DNA from: Allacma fusca
Lineage: Eukaryota > Arthropoda > Collembola > Symphypleona > Sminthuridae
Assembly: GCA_947179485.1 (NCBI GenBank)
Contig: OX359248.1
Location: 48,866,847-48,930,846, forward strand
Direction: 5' to 3'
DNA: 64,000 bases
A model generated the notes under the pieces. That model saw only the letters and a program-made list of their open reading frames with translations. It ran no database searches and was not told the origin of the DNA. Positions 60,830 to 64,000 of this stretch are shown in pieces. How positions within the stretch are numbered: position 1 is the first letter of the stretch; each line of letters starts with the position of its first letter. A program made the position numbers and the translations under genes.

Positions 60830-61340
60830 ATTAGAAGATATTAAAGTCTCATGTAACCATTTTACTACCATACGAAGAACCTCATTCAAAACTGAATGAA
60901 ACAAGATTGTGAAAATAACCTCAATAGTATATTACTTTCTACATAGCTAACACCGGCATAAACAATTTGTCTGCAATTATGCTTACAGACAATAAATATA
61001 ATTAGTAAAACCAAAGTTAACTGATTAAATTGAACGAATTATAATAATAGAAGTAGCATGTTATTATTAATAAATTCCTGACAAATCTTAACAGCTTGAA
61101 AGATTGGCTAGGTTCACGGTACAAACATGACTATACAATAGAAAAATTTGAGAGTAATTCAGGGTAAATAACATGTAAACAGAAATAATAGATAAATCAT
61201 ATACAAATATTGACATGGGAGATACCAATAATAGAACAGGATCAATCACAAGAAATCGTCTACAAACAACCTCGAAAACAATGAAACGCTTTGATAATGT
61301 ATAGAGCAATGTCAACTGATTACAAGTAAAGTTCATCTGG
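60830..61340. repeat. Copy of the HAP6 downstream spacer
   Basis: Truncated copy of 57105-57545, ending close to the Tudor gene. It marks the right edge of the duplicated array. Confidence 0.6.
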
Positions 61341-63991
61341 CTAATCATAAATGGAGACAACTTGACCGATATCCTTCAGTAGCGACCAGGCAGGTTCAGT
61401 AATAACTGGAAAATCAGCATTTTCACATTCGTAAACCATGTTGACCCCGAGGGAACAGAAGAATTGCTTTAGAAGTGGATGATCTCGCAGTCTTTTCAAT
61501 GGCAAATACTTTCTTCTCTTTATCAATCTCCCAGCATACCAGATCATGGAGGTCTTATCGAAGTTCAGCGTCTGCAAAAGTAAATTGAAGAGACTTGTAG
61601 AGTTTCACCGCGTATTGTGTACTCAATTTCCAAAATCTGTGCAAACATATTCATTTAATTTATTCTTAAGAAACCTAACAATACCTGATGAAATTCTTCC
61701 AACTGAATCACGCTATGGTCGCCACGAGGCCGAAGCTGCCAAGCGTAGTATATAGCGCCCTCTGTGTTCCAAGACTCAATGTAACGTTTCCAGCAACCAT
61801 CATCATCCCAAGTGATGTTTGAGGGCATGCATAAATTCTCAATAGTAGAGAAATCCAAATGCACCCTCTGACAAAATGGCGGAATTTCCTTGAAATATGG
61901 CGGCAAATCCCGAAGAGTAGATAGTTCCACATAACGTTCGTATCCATAATCGATGTAAATAGCCTAAATGAAAAATAAAATTTCAGTTAACGTTTTAGGA
62001 CTACAGGTTTTCCTTACTTTTTCCACTCTTTAAAATCTAAATCCGGAAAAAGTTGCTATCTTACATCGGCCTTATCACTCTTGATATCGACTGAAATAAT
62101 AGCTACTCTGGACCATAAAGAGCGGTTAGAACTATCCCCAAAAGTCCGCGCAGCACAAATACTTCCTGCAAATACGACATCTGGCTGTAGAGCGGCAAAA
62201 TTTTGGATGATGTCTCCCAAGTCTCTCTCCATTTTGAGTAACTCATCAACCTTGTCCTCCATTTGAATGTAAAAGTTGTCAGGAGAGATAACTCTCGTAA
62301 TTCTAATGAAACCAACTTTAACTTGAATACCTCGAACCAGGTGGCGCTCTACAGGAAAGCAATAACCAATCTTTAATAACAGTTATTCTAATAGATCCGG
62401 AAAATGTTTAGATGCTAAGATACAACTTACGATTTTTCTCATCAAGTGAAAGATAGTGTTGACTAGACGCAATTTCTGTCCTCTCCTGAATTATGTCAAC
62501 ATGAACTTTAACATTCAGCTCTCGCTCCATATTCCACCGGGAGTAACTTGGCTCACCCCTGAGCATGTATGCTAGGTCATGTCTTCCAGCTCTGCGCCAT
62601 AAAAATAATTAATGCATGTGTACATATCTAGGAAATTTCCATTGTGGTTTCATACCAAAAACTGTGCAAATACTTACGCAAATCCTGCCGGAATAACTAA
62701 ACCAGCTTTGGCCATAGCAGCTTGAAGGGTCCCTCGATTTTGCTTCTGAGCGTACTCCGCCAGAATCATACCATACGTATCTCGGTCAAGGGACATTTCT
62801 TGGATTCCATGATCTGCAATATCTTTGGCAATTGCAACGCCGACAAATAATTTGTCTGAAATAAAAATTCCTACTTTACGAAATCGTTCCAAATTTTAAG
62901 TTTTCGAAACCTCAAAACAAAATTAATTGACCTGGTGTGCACAATGACTTGAATGCCCGAACAACATTCTCGCTCCAAAAGTTATCTTCTGGCAGAGGTT
63001 TGATGTGATTTAGGAATCCTCTAAATGCAAGAGCTCCAAAGATAAAGTCCTTACTCAATTCCATCATGTCAATAGAATCACCAACCACAAATTTCCCTTG
63101 ATCGAGCAACCAAAGTCTTGCCTCCGTAAAGGGTCCTATACTTTGAGTGTAATTGACAACTCGAACTCGATTCCTAACATAAGTAACACATCAAGTCAAG
63201 ATAGTACGTAATTTCTGCCAATCCTAGTAGATGCTGATACATAGTAATGTAAAAATTACCAAGTATTGTTACTAGCATCGTACCAAACGTAGCATCTGTT
63301 TTTGCAAAGTTCCTTCGTACGCTAAAAGTAAAAAACAATTAATTCAATCCCATTGTTATTATTTATATAAATTATTTTCTTGGGGGTATTAAAATGAGAT
63401 TTACAATCCGGAAATGAGCACGTTTGTGTGAGTCCTTGTAGAAGCTTTGCATATCCGAGTACCACTGTGGTACCTCCTCATCGTAGCAATTTTGCAAATA
63501 AAATTCGGAAGGTGAAACCACATTTACAAATCTAAACCGCTTCATGACCTTCGGTTCCTTGTCCACGTAGGGAGGGATATCAATTTCATTATCCATGTAA
63601 ATCTGCTGAAAAGATATATTGAAATTCAATGTCTTAAAATCAAATCAGTTTCTTACACTTACAAAATTATTTTTCATGTTAGAACATTCCTAATCACCTG
63701 CTTACAAGCGTCCAAAAAATTCCTGGAAGCAAATGCATTATCGGACAAAGGGGATGGTACCCGATACCGGAGAAACTCGTCACGAATATGCTTGGATAAC
63801 TCATAACCCCTCAAACTTGTCAATTTCCACAGACCAACTTGATGAATCATAGGCTCTCCCTCAGTCCTCTTTATATCAAATATTTCGCATCTCAAATCTT
63901 CTTCTCCCACAGCAATTAGCTCCTGAAAGAGTCTCCTAGCAATAGCCAAAGCCCCGTGACCCAAACTGTCCAGCTCCAAATTTAAGAACGC
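61341..63991 (-). CDS. Tudor-domain protein, 5' part outside window
   Basis: Minus-strand exons in coding order: 63991-63698, 63605-63405, 63321-63261, 63173-62932, 62855-62678, 62591-62431, 62348-62065, 61963-61685 and 61571-61341 (stop), about 640 codons. Two Tudor-like units are visible. In the first, NVVSPSEFYLQ is followed by CYVWYDASNNTWNRVRVVNY and ARLWLLDQGKF. In the second, RVISPDNFYIQMEDK is followed by WSRVAIISVDI and AIYIDYGYERYVELSTLRDL. Tudor domains bind methylated arginines, and proteins of this build commonly act in the piRNA pathway in germ-line granules; that role is inferred. The exact orthologue is uncertain. All junctions agree in phase except between exons 63605-63405 and 63321-63261, where one base is lacking. 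Confidence 0.75.
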
Positions 63992-64000
63992 CTGAAAACA

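Overview
This window is eukaryotic nuclear DNA, very probably from an insect or another arthropod. It is AT-rich, its genes are split by short GT-AG introns (mostly 70-240 bp), and its gene families are typical of arthropods: secreted and membrane-bound histidine acid phosphatases (HAPs), an SLC46-type transporter, silk- or cuticle-like repeat proteins and a Tudor-domain protein. More than half of the window is intergenic sequence dominated by transposable elements and segmental duplications. I cannot name the species.

Layout. 1-11127: two close HAP paralogues (HAP1, 5' end outside the window; HAP2 complete), separated and invaded by non-autonomous DNA transposons. 13048-16139: two copies of one transposon family carrying degenerate GGGTAC arrays. 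18180-19964: HAP3, with a GPI-like hydrophobic tail. 20727-22572, minus strand: a five-exon SLC46/MFS transporter. 23537-24528: a hAT-type MITE with a perfect 8-bp target duplication. 25720-27547: HAP4, apparently secreted. 29632-31731: HAP5, membrane-anchored. 33463-35300 and 38341-39685: PAPQ1 and PAPQ2, two secreted Pro/Ala/Gln/Tyr/Ser repeat proteins (name coined here), with a relic HAP last exon between them. 39860-49493: a transposon-rich block (Helitron remnants with a helicase fragment, a SINE, a THAP-like foldback element, a decayed transposase gene and MITEs). 50500-50842: a relic of a fourth PAPQ gene. 54957-56941: HAP6. 57905-59406: PAPQ3. 60771-60812: another HAP scrap. 61341-63991, minus strand: the 3' part of a Tudor-domain gene that runs out of the window.

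The main biological result is that from about 29.6 to 61.3 kb the DNA is built from repeated copies of a two-gene module: a type-I membrane HAP followed about 1-1.7 kb downstream by a TATA-driven PAPQ gene on the same strand. There are two full modules (HAP5-PAPQ1 and HAP6-PAPQ3), one with the HAP reduced to its last exon (before PAPQ2), one with PAPQ reduced to promoter plus exon 1 (before HAP6), and one terminal HAP scrap after PAPQ3. This co-duplication suggests, but does not prove, that the phosphatase and the structural protein work in the same tissue or secretion. Across the six HAPs the fold is kept but the C-terminal anchor (transmembrane, GPI-like or none) and the catalytic acid (HD, HE or HK) have diversified.

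All exon boundaries were read by eye from splice signals, reading frame and paralogue comparison. No alignment or database search was run.
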